A DNA stretch of 64,000 bases. It comes from SIG452 sp045541975 (GTDB lineage Bacteria; Bacillota; Clostridia; UMGS1840). Of the stretch, positions 1-9,641 are shown in pieces (the first letter of the stretch is position 1; every line of letters begins with the position of its first letter). The position numbers were made by a program, and so were the translations under genes. The stretch is from assembly GCA_045541975.1 (NCBI GenBank), contig JAZQKB010000030.1, positions 1-64,000 on the forward strand. Direction: 5' to 3'. Below the pieces are notes generated by a model that was given only the letters and a program-made list of their open reading frames with translations, did no database searches and was not told where the DNA came from.

Positions 1-57
1 AAACCCCAAAAAGGATTGGAGATTTTGTTTGTCCAAAGAAACAAATGCCAAACCTAA

Positions 58-93
58 AAAAAAGCCCGATGCCCTTCCCCCTCCGGGCTTTTT
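58..93 (-). terminator. Rho-independent terminator, probably bidirectional
   Basis: A GC-rich stem (AAAGCCCG pairing with CGGGCTTT) has A and T runs on both sides. It lies just past the stop codon of the AraC-family gene on the - strand. It could also end a + strand gene entering from outside the window. Confidence 0.8.
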
Positions 94-99
94 GTTGTT

Positions 100-861
100 T
101 TAGCGGGAATTAAAATGAAGTTTGGAGAATTGTTTGGCAAACTCAGTGGGAGTAATACCTTCATGATACTTAAAAAACTTAAGAAAATACTTGTAATCGG
201 CAAAGCCTGCACGTCTTGCTACAACCTTTAGCGGAATATCATGATTGAGCATCAGTGATTTAATATAGAGAATCCGTTCTTCATCAATATACTGTTTCAC
301 AGTTTTCTGAAAGGTTGCTTTAAAAACACGGTTTAAATAATCCGCATTATAACCCATCTGTTTTGCCACATCTTCTGTGGTAATGGGGGAGTTGTTGTTT
401 GCCTGAATCCATGCCCGCACTTTTTCCACAATCGGGCTGGTATTCGGTTGCTGGGCATTGATCGAAATTTCCAGTAAGATCAGCCTGGTCAGACAGTCCA
501 TAATTTCTGCAGGTTTGTTCATGATCCATGCATCAATCAACTGACGGCAATACAAATTAATATGGTATGGATTTTCTAAAGTAATGTGGTTGGTTCCTTC
601 CAAAAGATTGGTATCGGAGTACCAGTGAAGCCAAAAAAACTCTGTGTCGGTACTGGTTTTATAACCGTAGTGCCGGATTCCCGGCTCTAATAGAATCACA
701 TCGTTAACGCCGAGGGCATAGTTCACTCCGCCTTTGTTAATATACACATTTCCCTTGGTGACAAAGATAATTTCGTAGGTATCAAGCACTTTGTCAGGAT
801 GTTTCCATTCACCTTTGGATACAAACTTTCCGGCGTAGTAGGCTTTTACATGTTCAAACAT
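100..861 (-). CDS. AraC-family transcriptional regulator
   Basis: The product is 253 aa and probably a DNA-binding transcription activator. The N-terminal half looks like a cupin-type AraC sensor domain (DVILLEPGIRHYGYKT). The C-terminal ~100 residues form the paired helix-turn-helix domain, with the family signature around ADYKYFLKFFKYHEGITPTEF. I placed the start at the ATG at 861 because AAGGGGTG lies about 11 nt upstream; the longer reading frame begins in non-coding sequence. It is divergent from the giant phosphatase gene, so it may control it, but no ligand or target can be read from the sequence. Confidence 0.9.
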   Translation of the reverse strand: MFEHVKAYYAGKFVSKGEWKHPDKVLDTYEIIFVTKGNVYINKGGVNYALGVNDVILLEPGIRHYGYKTSTDTEFFWLHWYSDTNLLEGTNHITLENPYHINLYCRQLIDAWIMNKPAEIMDCLTRLILLEISINAQQPNTSPIVEKVRAWIQANNNSPITTEDVAKQMGYNADYLNRVFKATFQKTVKQYIDEERILYIKSLMLNHDIPLKVVARRAGFADYKYFLKFFKYHEGITPTEFAKQFSKLHFNSR

Positions 862-918
862 AGTCGGATTTTCACCCCTTTTATACAATCTAGGAGGTTG
901 TGCAATTTTATAAAAAAA

Positions 919-947
919 ACTATAATAAAAGTAGGTCTTTTGGTCAA
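919..947 (-). promoter_or_regulatory. Sigma-A-type promoter of the AraC-family gene
   Basis: On the - strand TTGACC and TATAGT are separated by 17 bp, about 60 bp upstream of the AraC-family start codon. Confidence 0.7.
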
Positions 948-1059
948 GTATACCATGTTTGACGTGAAAAATCAATAGTTTTTGACAATATCTCAAAAAA
1001 AGCACCTTGGTTTTGTAAAAAAATTCAAAATAAAAAGCTACAAAAAAGGAGAAGACAAC

Positions 1060-4000
1060 ATGAAGATGAGAAAACCCTTAGCACTCCTCTTAACTCTCAT
1101 GATGCTGATGACATCCTTCGCGTTTACTGCAACGGTTGTTCAGGCAGCACCCCAGATTAAGAACATCATCTATATGATCCCCGATGGGGGCGGTATGATA
1201 CCTTTTAATCTGGCAGATGCAGTGAAGCAGGCAGGTGGCGTGAACTCCAAGTTCCCCAACTCTACCCCGCAGACTGTAAATCAAATGTATTTAAAAGATT
1301 ACTTAGTAGGTGCAGAAACCACCTATAGTAACAACCAGGCAGTAACCGACTCTGCGGCATCCGGTACTGCATTGGCAACCGGTAAAAAAACCAATAACTA
1401 TTTCATTGGTATCAACCCGGCAAGAAAACCCATTGCAACCATTTTAGAAGCAGCTCAGTATGTAGGTAAAAGAGCAGGGTTAGTTTCCACCTATCCCTGG
1501 TCTCATGCAACTCCGGCTGCATTTTCCGCTCACGCAGAAGACCGTTACTATTATCGTACCATTGCACAGCAGCAGATTAACCAGGGCTTAGATTTAGTTC
1601 TGCCTATGAATGCTACCGGTGCAGGTGCGTATGACGAAGCAGCAACCGACATTGCATCCCGCGGCTATACCTCCATTACCTCAGTGGACCAGATGCTGAA
1701 TCTGCAGTCCGGTGCAAAGGTATGGGGTAACTTAGGCGGAGACTTCAGTTTCTCCAACCGTGATATTTACAATGCAGCAAGCTACCCCAACTTAGCAGAA
1801 ATGACCAAAGCAGCAATCCAGGCTCTGGAAGGCTCTGAAGAAGGTTTCTTCCTGATGGTGGAAGGTAGTGCTGTTGACGGTGGCGGTCACCAGAGCAATG
1901 CATTGGATATGGTTACTGAATTTATTGCATTCGACGAAGCTTGTAAAGTGGCAATCGAATATGCAAAAGGCAGAACCGATACCGTTGTTGTGGCAGCTCC
2001 TGACCACGATACCGGCGGTATGAACGTATTAAATCAGGCAACCGCAATCACCAACATCAGAAATGGTGTGATTCCCGGTACCTCTGTAATTACCTGGAGC
2101 GGAAACGGAAGCCATACCGACAGAAATGGCGGTGTGTTCCTGTATGTTCCTGATGGAGTAGACCGTATTCCCGGTGTTGCACCCACTTCCGGTTTATCCT
2201 CTAACTTCAATAACTACGTGATTAACAATACCGATATCGCTCCTTATTTAGCAGGCTTAATCGGTGTTGATCTGGATACAATTACCAAAGAATTATTCGT
2301 GGATGTATCTGCTTTAGGTACCTATACTCCTGTTACCGATACTTATTGGGACTATGATGACAGCGTGTCTGTTACCACATCCGCTCATACCGGTACCTTT
2401 AAATTTAAAGACTACGATTTAACCGTTGAAAGAAATACTTCCAAAGCAACTTATAACGGCCAGACCATCGACTTGGACGGTCAGGTTTGTGTATATGTTG
2501 GCGGACGTTTCTATGTTCCTCAGTTATTATTAGATACCGTTGGTATCGAATTTGACCCCAGCGATGTTGAAACTGCATCCAGCATCTTAGTTGGTGCAGA
2601 CTTAGCAAACAGCGTTCAGGGTAACCAAGGTGTTACCATCGGTAGCGATACCGTAACCATTCAGCAGAACAGCTATACTACTGCTTATGTTACCTTCTTA
2701 ATTGGTGTTCCGAAAACTGCATACTACAATGTGCAGGCTATGATTGACACTTCCAACCGTCTCCAGTACGGTAATGTTCTGTACGGAACCGGTTTGACTG
2801 CAGACTTTGATACCGGTGATATTATCACCTTTGCGCCGGGTCGAATCAGCGATCCCGAATACTGGACTGATGACTCTTCTGACAGTGTTCTGTTAGAAGC
2901 AGGTAACCATACCATTACCTTTATGTCTGGTGACGCTGCAAACAATATTATCTTCAAAGGCTTACAGTTAGTAGAAGACCTTTCTAAAGATGTGGAAGAC
3001 AGTGACACTCCTGTTGCTACTCCCACTCCTACCGAAGCTCCCGATTATAACAATATCACCGCAGCAAAAGCTCCTTATGCAGGTGTATATCAAGTAACCT
3101 CTGACAAAGCAGTAACCCTGACCAACGAAACCGGTCACACTGTTACTTTAGCAGCAGGTGCTACCGATTACTTCTACATGGTAAAAGGCAGCAACAACAT
3201 TACCATGAGCGATTCCACCGCTACTTTAACCTTTACCGCAATTGAAAATAACGGTATGGCATTTATTGACGAAGTAGATCCGGGAACCGTTCCTGTTACC
3301 ACCGAACATTTCAAATTAGGTTACGAAAATGTGGGCAATGTGGCAAGCAACGTGGTTTCTACCTATGGTAATACCAGCGTTGGTGCAAGCTCCATTACTA
3401 TTCCCAATTCCAGCTCCGTAACTCTGAAAGCAGACGCTCCGCAAGCAGGTTTATACTATATGACCATTATTACCTCCGGTGCAGGTAAGTATGTAACCTT
3501 AGAAACCGATACCGGTCATACCGGTCAGTATGCAACCACTTTGGCAGGCAGCGCAACCCACTATGAGGATGCTGGAACCAACTCTGATTTCTTACTGGCA
3601 TATTTAAGAGCAGGTGAAAACAACATCACCATTACAAATAACGGTCCCTCTACTATTACCTTAACAGGGCTTCGTTGCTCCAAATCCTCCAGCTTCACAG
3701 CAGGCGGTTCTTCTGCAACGGATGCAACTGTTGCACAGTTTGTTTTAGCAAATTGTAAAGTAATTGCAGACGGTTACGATCCGGACGGTCCGGTAACCAC
3801 TCCGACCCCGACCACCGCTCCGACCGCAACTCCCGTTCCGACTCCGGGTATTGTTGGCGACATTTCCTACACCAACGCTCCTTATGCAGGTGTGTACGAA
3901 GTGACCTCCGACAAAGCAGTAACTCTGACCAACGAAACCGGTCACACCGTTACTTTAGCAGCAAACACTCCTGCATACTTCTATATGATTAAGGGCAACA

Positions 4001-7000
4001 ACAATGTTACCATAAGTGACAATACTGTAACCTTAACTTTTACAGAATTAGAAGACAACGGTTTAGCTTACATTGATCAGGTAACTATTTCCGGCGAACC
4101 TTTTACCGGCCCCGAAGATGACCATGATGCTACCTCCGGTGCTGCAGGCATTACCTTAGCTGCCGGAGAAACCCGTTCCTTTACCCATATCCCGAACTAT
4201 GGTGCTGGTCTCTACTATCCCTACATTGCCGGCACAGAAGGTGGCACCATTAAAGTAACCACCGATACCGGTTATTATGCAGAAATTCTTTTGAGAGGCG
4301 GATCTTCCTCTGCATGGACTGACGGTTCCAATAAGACAGATCCCGAAGTGGTTTACTTAAGAGACGGTGCTCAGACCGTTACTCTTACCAATACCAGCGG
4401 ATCAGCTGTCAGCATTAACACTACCAGCTTTGGTACTACAATGGTATTAGCAACAGCTACCTACTGGGTAGATCAGATGAAGATGGCAGAACTGAAAGTA
4501 GTTCCTGCCGGAGAAGAAGTGGTTGTTCCGACTCCCACTCCTACTACCGCACCTACCGCAACACCCACTCCCACCTCTACTCCTACTGTTGTAGCAGGTC
4601 AGATGACTTATGATGCTCCTTATGCAGGTGTTTACAGAGCATCTTCCGACAAAGCAGTAACCTTAATTAACGAAACCGGTCATAAAGTGACCTTAGCAGC
4701 AGGTGGCACCGGTTACTTCTATATGTTCAAGGGCTTAAATACCATGAGTACCACCAATGAAGATGCAAATGTAATCTTCGCTATGCTGGAAAATAACGGT
4801 ATGAGCTATATCGACAGCGTAGCTGTGGATTCTCTTCCCAATACCTACGAACATTATTATATGGGTTACAGTGTTAACGACAGTAACACCAATGCGGTTG
4901 ACTTTATCTACTCAAAAGACAGCGGTGTTACTACCAGTGGCAGACAGATTACCATTCCGGCAGGTAAATCCGTTACCTTCCAGGCTAACATTACCGAACC
5001 CGGTATTCGTTATGTTTGTATTTTCACCACCGGAGTGTCCGGCAATCTGCATGTAGAAACCGACACCGGTTACTACGGCGATTTCAAATACACCCGTGCA
5101 AATGTTGGTTCCCTCTATGAAGATACCGATGTAAACGGCAACGGAACCGACTTATTACTGGTATATCTGAAAGAAGGTCAGAACTATGTTACGCTGACTA
5201 ACAATAGTGGTTCAATCGTTACCACTGAAGGTCTCCGTCTTTCCAGAAGTAGTTCTATGACCTCTTGGGAACAGGTGAAAATGGCTTCTTGTAAGGTTCT
5301 GCCTTACGATGGCGAAATTGTGGAACCCACTCCGGTTCCGACTCCGGATAACCAGATGACTTACACCGCTCCTTATGCAGGTGTATATCAGGTAACCTCT
5401 GATAAAGCAGTAACTCTGACCAACGAAACCGGTCACACCGTTACTCTGGCAGCAGGTGCAACCGATTACTTCTATTTAATCCAGGGTCAGAATACGATCA
5501 CCACTACCGATACTTCTGCTACCTTAACCTTTACTGAATTATCAGGCAACGGTCTGGACTACATCAGTGAAGTTACGATGACCGAAGAACCCATTCTTCC
5601 CGGTGATATTGGCGATGCGATTACCGGCTTTGCCAATGTGACTTTGGCGCCCGGTGAAAAATTCACTGCAACCTATACTCCGGGAGTAATCTCTGCAGGT
5701 CTTGTATATCCCTACATTGCTCCTGCTGTAGGTGCAGGTAACACTGTTAGAGTAACCACCGATACCGGTTACTATGCAGACATTTATCTGGATTACAACT
5801 ATAGCTCTTCCGCATGGGCAGATGCAGCCCGTCAGGATCCTGAAATGCTCTATGTAAGAGACGGCGCACAGGAAATTACCATTGAAAATATTGGTAATTC
5901 TTCTGTTACTCTGTATTCTGTTCAAATGAAGACTACAGGAGTTTTGGCGGAAGCTAATTACTGGAAAGACCAAATGAATATGGCTTCTTTGAAAGTAGTT
6001 CCCTATGGTGATGATGTGGTTGAACCTACTCCCACCCCGACTCCGGATGCAAATGTAATCACTTACACTGCTCCTTATGCAGGTGTATACAAAGTTTCTT
6101 CCGATGTTGCAGTAACCTTAACCAGTGAAATCGGTGCTACCGTTACTTTAGCAGCAGGTGAAGAAGGTTACATCTACTTAATCGCAGGTGAAAACACCAT
6201 TGCTACTACTGATGTAGATGCAAATGTAACCTTTACTGCATTGGCAGGCAACGGTATGGATTACTTTAATCAGGTTACCATTGCGAACGAACCCATTATC
6301 TCCGGTCAGGAAGATTTATACGGCTGGGCAAATATTGGTATTACCATTCCTGCCGGTGGCACTTATACCATCGAGTATACTCCTTCTCAGGGACTTGCAG
6401 GTATGGTATATCCCTACATTGCGTTTAGCACTGTTAACGAAGCAACCCTCAGATTAACCAGTGATACCGGTTTTTATGCCGATATTTACAATCCGGCAGG
6501 CGTTTCTTACAGCAGCAGATTAACCACAGATGCTGCAGGCAATGATATTGAACTGCTGTATGTAAAAGAAGGTGTGAACACCATCACCTTAGAAAACATT
6601 GGTTCCAGCGATATTCTCCTGTATACTATCAGATTCCACAGTGTTGGCGAATTGGTTGGTCATGCAACCTGGGGAAGTCAGCTGAATGTTGCGAACTTAA
6701 AACCTGTTGTGGAAGCTGATGAATTCTCTGAAATCACCTTAAACGGTAAAACAAAAACTGCAACGGTATCCTTCACCAATTGGGGTACTGATGATGACGG
6801 CGTTGTAAGCTTGGTATTAGCTTCTTACGCAGGCAACAAACTGACTGAAGTTGATATCACTTATATTGATACCGATGCACAGGCAGTTGGCACTACCGTG
6901 GAATACTCTGTTGACTTACCCGAAGCTACCGGCACTACCTTAAAAGCAATGCTCGTAAATGAAAACTTAGTGCCTAAAGCAGCAGCGAAAGATGTAACCA

Positions 7001-7632
7001 TCGGTTCCTTAACCGGTCTGAAATTCTCCATCTTAGGTGACAGTATTTCTACCTTCAACGGGTACTCCAACAACGCTGCAGTAAACTCCACCATCGGTTC
7101 CAACGCTGTTTGGTACTATGGTAACAACAATGATGTTGCAAGCGTTGATCAGACCTGGTGGAAACGTGTTGCAGACACCACCGGTATGGAAGTGTTGGTA
7201 AACAACTCCTTCTCCGGTGATAAAGTTTGTGTATACGGTAAAACCAGAGCTACCCAGCTGCACAATAACGACGGTGAAACTCCCGACGTTATCGCTGTAT
7301 ACTTAGGCACCAACGACTTTGCTAACGGTTGTACCTTAGCTCAGTTTGCAACCAACTATCCTGCAATGATTGCAAGCATCACCGAAACATATCCCGATGC
7401 AGATATTTATCTTCTGAACTTACTGTATTACGGTTCTTCCGCAGATGGTTTCTGTAACGTGATTGAGGATGCTGCCGAAACCTACGGCTGCACTTATGTT
7501 GACATTCGTAACGATGCAGGATTCACTGCTTCCAACTTAGGAAGCTATATGCCTGACCAGTACGGCGTACATCCCGGCAGCACCGGTATGGGCATGATTG
7601 CAGACTGCGTTGTGGCTGCAATGACCAAATAA
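1060..7632 (+). CDS. Giant secreted alkaline phosphatase fused to repeat modules and an SGNH/GDSL hydrolase
   Basis: This 2190-aa exported protein has a signal peptide (residues 1-30, ending VQAA). Next is a PhoA-type alkaline phosphatase with Asp42, nucleophile motif DSAASGT (Ser98), D273/H277 in VDGGGH, D315/H316 in PDHDTGG, and H352. The metal and catalytic ligands therefore look intact. A copper-amine-oxidase-N-like stretch follows (about residues 470-520). Five modules starting APYAGVY come next, separated by Thr/Pro linkers (TPTPTEAP type). An Ig-like segment and a C-terminal SGNH hydrolase finish the protein (GDSIS with Ser1995, GTND, D2166 and H2171). Start: ATG at 1060 behind AAAAGGAGAA. 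Likely role: extracellular release of phosphate and of acyl or acetyl groups, with the repeats as spacers or binding modules. The substrate is unknown. Confidence 0.85.
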   Translation: MKMRKPLALLLTLMMLMTSFAFTATVVQAAPQIKNIIYMIPDGGGMIPFNLADAVKQAGGVNSKFPNSTPQTVNQMYLKDYLVGAETTYSNNQAVTDSAASGTALATGKKTNNYFIGINPARKPIATILEAAQYVGKRAGLVSTYPWSHATPAAFSAHAEDRYYYRTIAQQQINQGLDLVLPMNATGAGAYDEAATDIASRGYTSITSVDQMLNLQSGAKVWGNLGGDFSFSNRDIYNAASYPNLAEMTKAAIQALEGSEEGFFLMVEGSAVDGGGHQSNALDMVTEFIAFDEACKVAIEYAKGRTDTVVVAAPDHDTGGMNVLNQATAITNIRNGVIPGTSVITWSGNGSHTDRNGGVFLYVPDGVDRIPGVAPTSGLSSNFNNYVINNTDIAPYLAGLIGVDLDTITKELFVDVSALGTYTPVTDTYWDYDDSVSVTTSAHTGTFKFKDYDLTVERNTSKATYNGQTIDLDGQVCVYVGGRFYVPQLLLDTVGIEFDPSDVETASSILVGADLANSVQGNQGVTIGSDTVTIQQNSYTTAYVTFLIGVPKTAYYNVQAMIDTSNRLQYGNVLYGTGLTADFDTGDIITFAPGRISDPEYWTDDSSDSVLLEAGNHTITFMSGDAANNIIFKGLQLVEDLSKDVEDSDTPVATPTPTEAPDYNNITAAKAPYAGVYQVTSDKAVTLTNETGHTVTLAAGATDYFYMVKGSNNITMSDSTATLTFTAIENNGMAFIDEVDPGTVPVTTEHFKLGYENVGNVASNVVSTYGNTSVGASSITIPNSSSVTLKADAPQAGLYYMTIITSGAGKYVTLETDTGHTGQYATTLAGSATHYEDAGTNSDFLLAYLRAGENNITITNNGPSTITLTGLRCSKSSSFTAGGSSATDATVAQFVLANCKVIADGYDPDGPVTTPTPTTAPTATPVPTPGIVGDISYTNAPYAGVYEVTSDKAVTLTNETGHTVTLAANTPAYFYMIKGNNNVTISDNTVTLTFTELEDNGLAYIDQVTISGEPFTGPEDDHDATSGAAGITLAAGETRSFTHIPNYGAGLYYPYIAGTEGGTIKVTTDTGYYAEILLRGGSSSAWTDGSNKTDPEVVYLRDGAQTVTLTNTSGSAVSINTTSFGTTMVLATATYWVDQMKMAELKVVPAGEEVVVPTPTPTTAPTATPTPTSTPTVVAGQMTYDAPYAGVYRASSDKAVTLINETGHKVTLAAGGTGYFYMFKGLNTMSTTNEDANVIFAMLENNGMSYIDSVAVDSLPNTYEHYYMGYSVNDSNTNAVDFIYSKDSGVTTSGRQITIPAGKSVTFQANITEPGIRYVCIFTTGVSGNLHVETDTGYYGDFKYTRANVGSLYEDTDVNGNGTDLLLVYLKEGQNYVTLTNNSGSIVTTEGLRLSRSSSMTSWEQVKMASCKVLPYDGEIVEPTPVPTPDNQMTYTAPYAGVYQVTSDKAVTLTNETGHTVTLAAGATDYFYLIQGQNTITTTDTSATLTFTELSGNGLDYISEVTMTEEPILPGDIGDAITGFANVTLAPGEKFTATYTPGVISAGLVYPYIAPAVGAGNTVRVTTDTGYYADIYLDYNYSSSAWADAARQDPEMLYVRDGAQEITIENIGNSSVTLYSVQMKTTGVLAEANYWKDQMNMASLKVVPYGDDVVEPTPTPTPDANVITYTAPYAGVYKVSSDVAVTLTSEIGATVTLAAGEEGYIYLIAGENTIATTDVDANVTFTALAGNGMDYFNQVTIANEPIISGQEDLYGWANIGITIPAGGTYTIEYTPSQGLAGMVYPYIAFSTVNEATLRLTSDTGFYADIYNPAGVSYSSRLTTDAAGNDIELLYVKEGVNTITLENIGSSDILLYTIRFHSVGELVGHATWGSQLNVANLKPVVEADEFSEITLNGKTKTATVSFTNWGTDDDGVVSLVLASYAGNKLTEVDITYIDTDAQAVGTTVEYSVDLPEATGTTLKAMLVNENLVPKAAAKDVTIGSLTGLKFSILGDSISTFNGYSNNAAVNSTIGSNAVWYYGNNNDVASVDQTWWKRVADTTGMEVLVNNSFSGDKVCVYGKTRATQLHNNDGETPDVIAVYLGTNDFANGCTLAQFATNYPAMIASITETYPDADIYLLNLLYYGSSADGFCNVIEDAAETYGCTYVDIRNDAGFTASNLGSYMPDQYGVHPGSTGMGMIADCVVAAMTK
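3070..6710 (+). repeat. Five in-frame protein repeat modules (APYAGVY modules)
   Basis: The DNA for APYAGVY begins at 3070, 3877, 4615, 5368 and 6070, giving periods of 807, 738, 753 and 702 bp. Each module opens with APYAGVY, then S(D)KAVTLTNETGHTVTLAAG or a variant. Modules 1 and 3 share one downstream type (EHF/EHYY...GY, then a CET/VETDTG motif). Modules 2, 4 and 5 share another (YPYIA...TTDTGYYA). The pattern suggests duplication of a two-module unit and then of the second type. Thr/Pro linkers separate the modules. Confidence 0.85.
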
Positions 7633-7668
7633 GAAGGTCTTATAAGACATTCGTTCCTAAAAAAACAA

Positions 7669-7703
7669 AAAATCGGCACCGAGTTTTCTCTGTGCCGATT
7701 TTA
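7669..7703 (+). terminator. Terminator of the phosphatase/esterase gene
   Basis: An 11-bp stem (AAAATCGGCAC with GTGCCGATTTT) is found about 40 bp after the stop codon and ends in a short T run. Confidence 0.8.
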
Positions 7704-7710
7704 TTGCATA

Positions 7711-7745
7711 AAAAAAGGTTGAATCAATGAGATTCAACCTTTTTT
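7711..7745 (-). terminator. Terminator of the pncA-nadE operon
   Basis: AAAAAAGGTTGAATC pairs with GATTCAACCTTTTTT around a 5-nt loop. It sits directly after the nadE stop codon on the - strand. Confidence 0.85.
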
Positions 7746-7746
7746 G

Positions 7747-8478
7747 CTACATATTCGGTTTAAAAGCAGGCATCAGTTCCAGCTTAAACAGATTCATCTG
7801 ATGCTTTTTGTCGATTAAAGCCTTGGTTTCGGGGTTGTCAATTTCACCGGTGCGGATATAACGGTCTAATTCTGCATAGGTGAAGCCTAAATTTTCTTCA
7901 TCCGTTTTTCCGCAAAGACCGTCAATGGGTGTTTTTTCTACCAATTCTTTGGGTAAGCCGATATGATGACCGATTTGTTTTAATTCGGTAACAGTCAGGT
8001 GAGAAAGAGGCGAAAAGTCACCCACAGAATCACCGTAACGGGTGGAATAACCAACCCAATCTTCCGATAAATTACAGGTGTTGCACACTCTGCCGTTTAC
8101 GCTTTGAGACACTGCATATAAGGTAGTCATACGGATTCTGGGCGGAATGTTTTGCACTGTTTGAGCAGTGGGGGACAGGTCTTTCGGGAAGCTTGATAAC
8201 ACCCCGTCAATAGCATCTTTCACATTGATTTCATAATGGCAGATGCCTAAGTGATTTACCAGAAGATACGCCATATCAATATCGTGTTGTTCTCCCTGAG
8301 GCATCAACACACCGATAACCCGTTCTTTGCCCAGTGCTTTTACACAAAGAGCCGCTGCAATGGACGAGTCCTTGCCACCGGAAATTCCGACCACGGCATT
8401 GCAATTAGGTCCGTTATTTGTAAAGAAATCCTGAATCCAGCTGACACAATCTTCGGTTACTTTTTTTACATCAAACAT
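7747..8478 (-). CDS. nadE: NH3-dependent NAD+ synthetase
   Basis: The 243-aa cytoplasmic enzyme makes NAD+ from deamido-NAD+ and ammonia with ATP. The PP-loop motif SGGKDSS is present near residue 34. The length matches the ammonia-using form and there is no glutaminase domain. I prefer the ATG at 8478; a TTG one codon upstream is equally well spaced from AAAGGCGG. It begins 15 bp after the pncA stop codon, so the two form one operon. Together they convert nicotinamide to nicotinate and finish NAD synthesis, although nicotinate phosphoribosyltransferase and NadD are not here. Confidence 0.93.
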   Translation of the reverse strand: MFDVKKVTEDCVSWIQDFFTNNGPNCNAVVGISGGKDSSIAAALCVKALGKERVIGVLMPQGEQHDIDMAYLLVNHLGICHYEINVKDAIDGVLSSFPKDLSPTAQTVQNIPPRIRMTTLYAVSQSVNGRVCNTCNLSEDWVGYSTRYGDSVGDFSPLSHLTVTELKQIGHHIGLPKELVEKTPIDGLCGKTDEENLGFTYAELDRYIRTGEIDNPETKALIDKKHQMNLFKLELMPAFKPNM

Positions 8479-8493
8479 CAATCTATACCGCCT

Positions 8494-9018
8494 TTATTTT
8501 ACTGTAATCTGACACATTTTCATGGTTTCTAATGCTGCATTGTGACTTTGGGGAGTTACTCCGGCACAGCAGGAGGCATCCACCGAGATATCGGTTTCAA
8601 TGAAGTTGGCTTTTAACACCAAAGCATTGGATACCACACAAATGTCGGTGCAAAGGCCGATCAACTCAATACTGAATTTGTTGGAAGGGTATTTTTCTTT
8701 GATATATTGAGGCAGTTCTACTGAGCCAAAAGTAGGTTTTTCAATCATATGATAGGGTTTCTCTGCCAAAGCCTGTTGCACATTAGTATCCAGTTCCCAG
8801 CCGGGAGTACCTTTGATGCAGTGGGGCACCGGTAGATGCTTTCCTTCCCGGGTATCCATATAGTTTTTCTGGTGGGTGTCATAAGTGACAATGATATCAC
8901 CGTCAAAATTGCGGATTTTTTCGCAAACTTTGTCTACGATGGAAACAGCCTCCGAAGTTCCCAAAGCACCGTTCACAAAATCCTTTTGCATATCTACCAC
9001 AATCAGTATTTTTTTCAT
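8494..9018 (-). CDS. pncA: Nicotinamidase / isochorismatase-family cysteine hydrolase
   Basis: The 174-aa protein has the cysteine hydrolase triad: Asp in VVDMQKDF, a Lys in IEKPTFG, and Cys in LCTDICVV. The metal-binding set YDTHQ...KHLPVPHC is typical of nicotinamidases. The family also holds isochorismatases, but the nadE partner makes nicotinamide hydrolysis the best reading. Start: ATG at 9018 with GAAAGGAC 7-8 nt upstream; the longer frame has no added support. Confidence 0.88.
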   Translation of the reverse strand: MKKILIVVDMQKDFVNGALGTSEAVSIVDKVCEKIRNFDGDIIVTYDTHQKNYMDTREGKHLPVPHCIKGTPGWELDTNVQQALAEKPYHMIEKPTFGSVELPQYIKEKYPSNKFSIELIGLCTDICVVSNALVLKANFIETDISVDASCCAGVTPQSHNAALETMKMCQITVK

Positions 9019-9083
9019 ATGTTTTGTCCTTTCTTTCCATAAAAGTATGGGCATATTAGAAAAGAAGTATCCTATTTTCTTTT

Positions 9084-9112
9084 ATTTTACCAAGGCAGGA
9101 AAAACCTGTCAA
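9084..9112 (-). promoter_or_regulatory. Sigma-A-type promoter of pncA-nadE
   Basis: On the - strand TTGACA and TAAAAT are 17 bp apart, about 65 bp upstream of the pncA start. Confidence 0.75.
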
Positions 9113-9153
9113 GAGCTTTTTCAAAGAAAATCGGACAAATTCCCGAAAAACTA

Positions 9154-9182
9154 TTGTAATTTTTTGAAAAACGTGCTATACT
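9154..9182 (+). promoter_or_regulatory. Sigma-A-type promoter of eutS-eutP-metY
   Basis: TTGTAA and TATACT are separated by 17 bp. A short hairpin (CCATC...GATGG) follows in the leader before the eutS ribosome-binding site. Confidence 0.65.
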
Positions 9183-9249
9183 GACTAAGTATATTCAAAT
9201 GATACCGTCCATCAAAAAACTGATGGGAAGGGTAAGGAGCGAAGAAATT

Positions 9250-9627
9250 ATGGATTTGAAACAGGTTTTTTCTTCTGAAGAAAAGCTGAGAATTGTGCAG
9301 GAAACTGTTCCAGGAAAACAGATTACGTTAGCCCATATTATTGCCAATCCCGATCCTGTGATTTATCAAAAACTGGGATTGAATCCGGCAGTGGACTATT
9401 CCCGTTCTGCCATTGGTATTTTAACCATTTGTCCGGCAGAAATTGCCATTATTGCAGGGGATGTTGCCACCAAAACTTCTAATGTGGAATTGGGTTTTGT
9501 GGACCGATTTTCCGGTACCTTAATTGTAACCGGCAGAGTGGCTGATGTGGAATCTTCCTTAAGAGCCATTGCAGATTATGCTCAGAAACATTTAGGTTGT
9601 GTGGTTTGTGAAATCACCAAAACCTAA
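9250..9627 (+). CDS. eutS: EutS-like bacterial microcompartment shell protein
   Basis: The 125-aa protein matches BMC-domain EutS shell proteins through PGKQITLAHIIANP, ...AIGILTICPAE, IAGDVATKTS and LGFVDRFSGTLIVTG. These build hexameric facets of the ethanolamine microcompartment. Start: ATG at 9250 behind AAGGAG; an earlier in-frame ATG at 9199 has no good ribosome-binding site. No other shell or ethanolamine enzyme gene is in the window, only eutP next door, so the pair is an orphan here. Confidence 0.88.
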   Translation: MDLKQVFSSEEKLRIVQETVPGKQITLAHIIANPDPVIYQKLGLNPAVDYSRSAIGILTICPAEIAIIAGDVATKTSNVELGFVDRFSGTLIVTGRVADVESSLRAIADYAQKHLGCVVCEITKT

Positions 9628-9641
9628 AGAGGAATCCTGCT

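Noticed and set aside
1..57. Open frame (KPQKGLEILFVQRNKCQT) ending TAA at 55-57, just ahead of the first terminator
   Set aside because: It might be the end of a + strand gene cut by the window edge, but 18 codons with no recognisable motif are too little to call.
5542..5973. Long antisense frames across the phosphatase gene (for example 143 codons)
   Set aside because: The codon bias of the repeats leaves long open antisense frames; no ribosome-binding sites or known domains.
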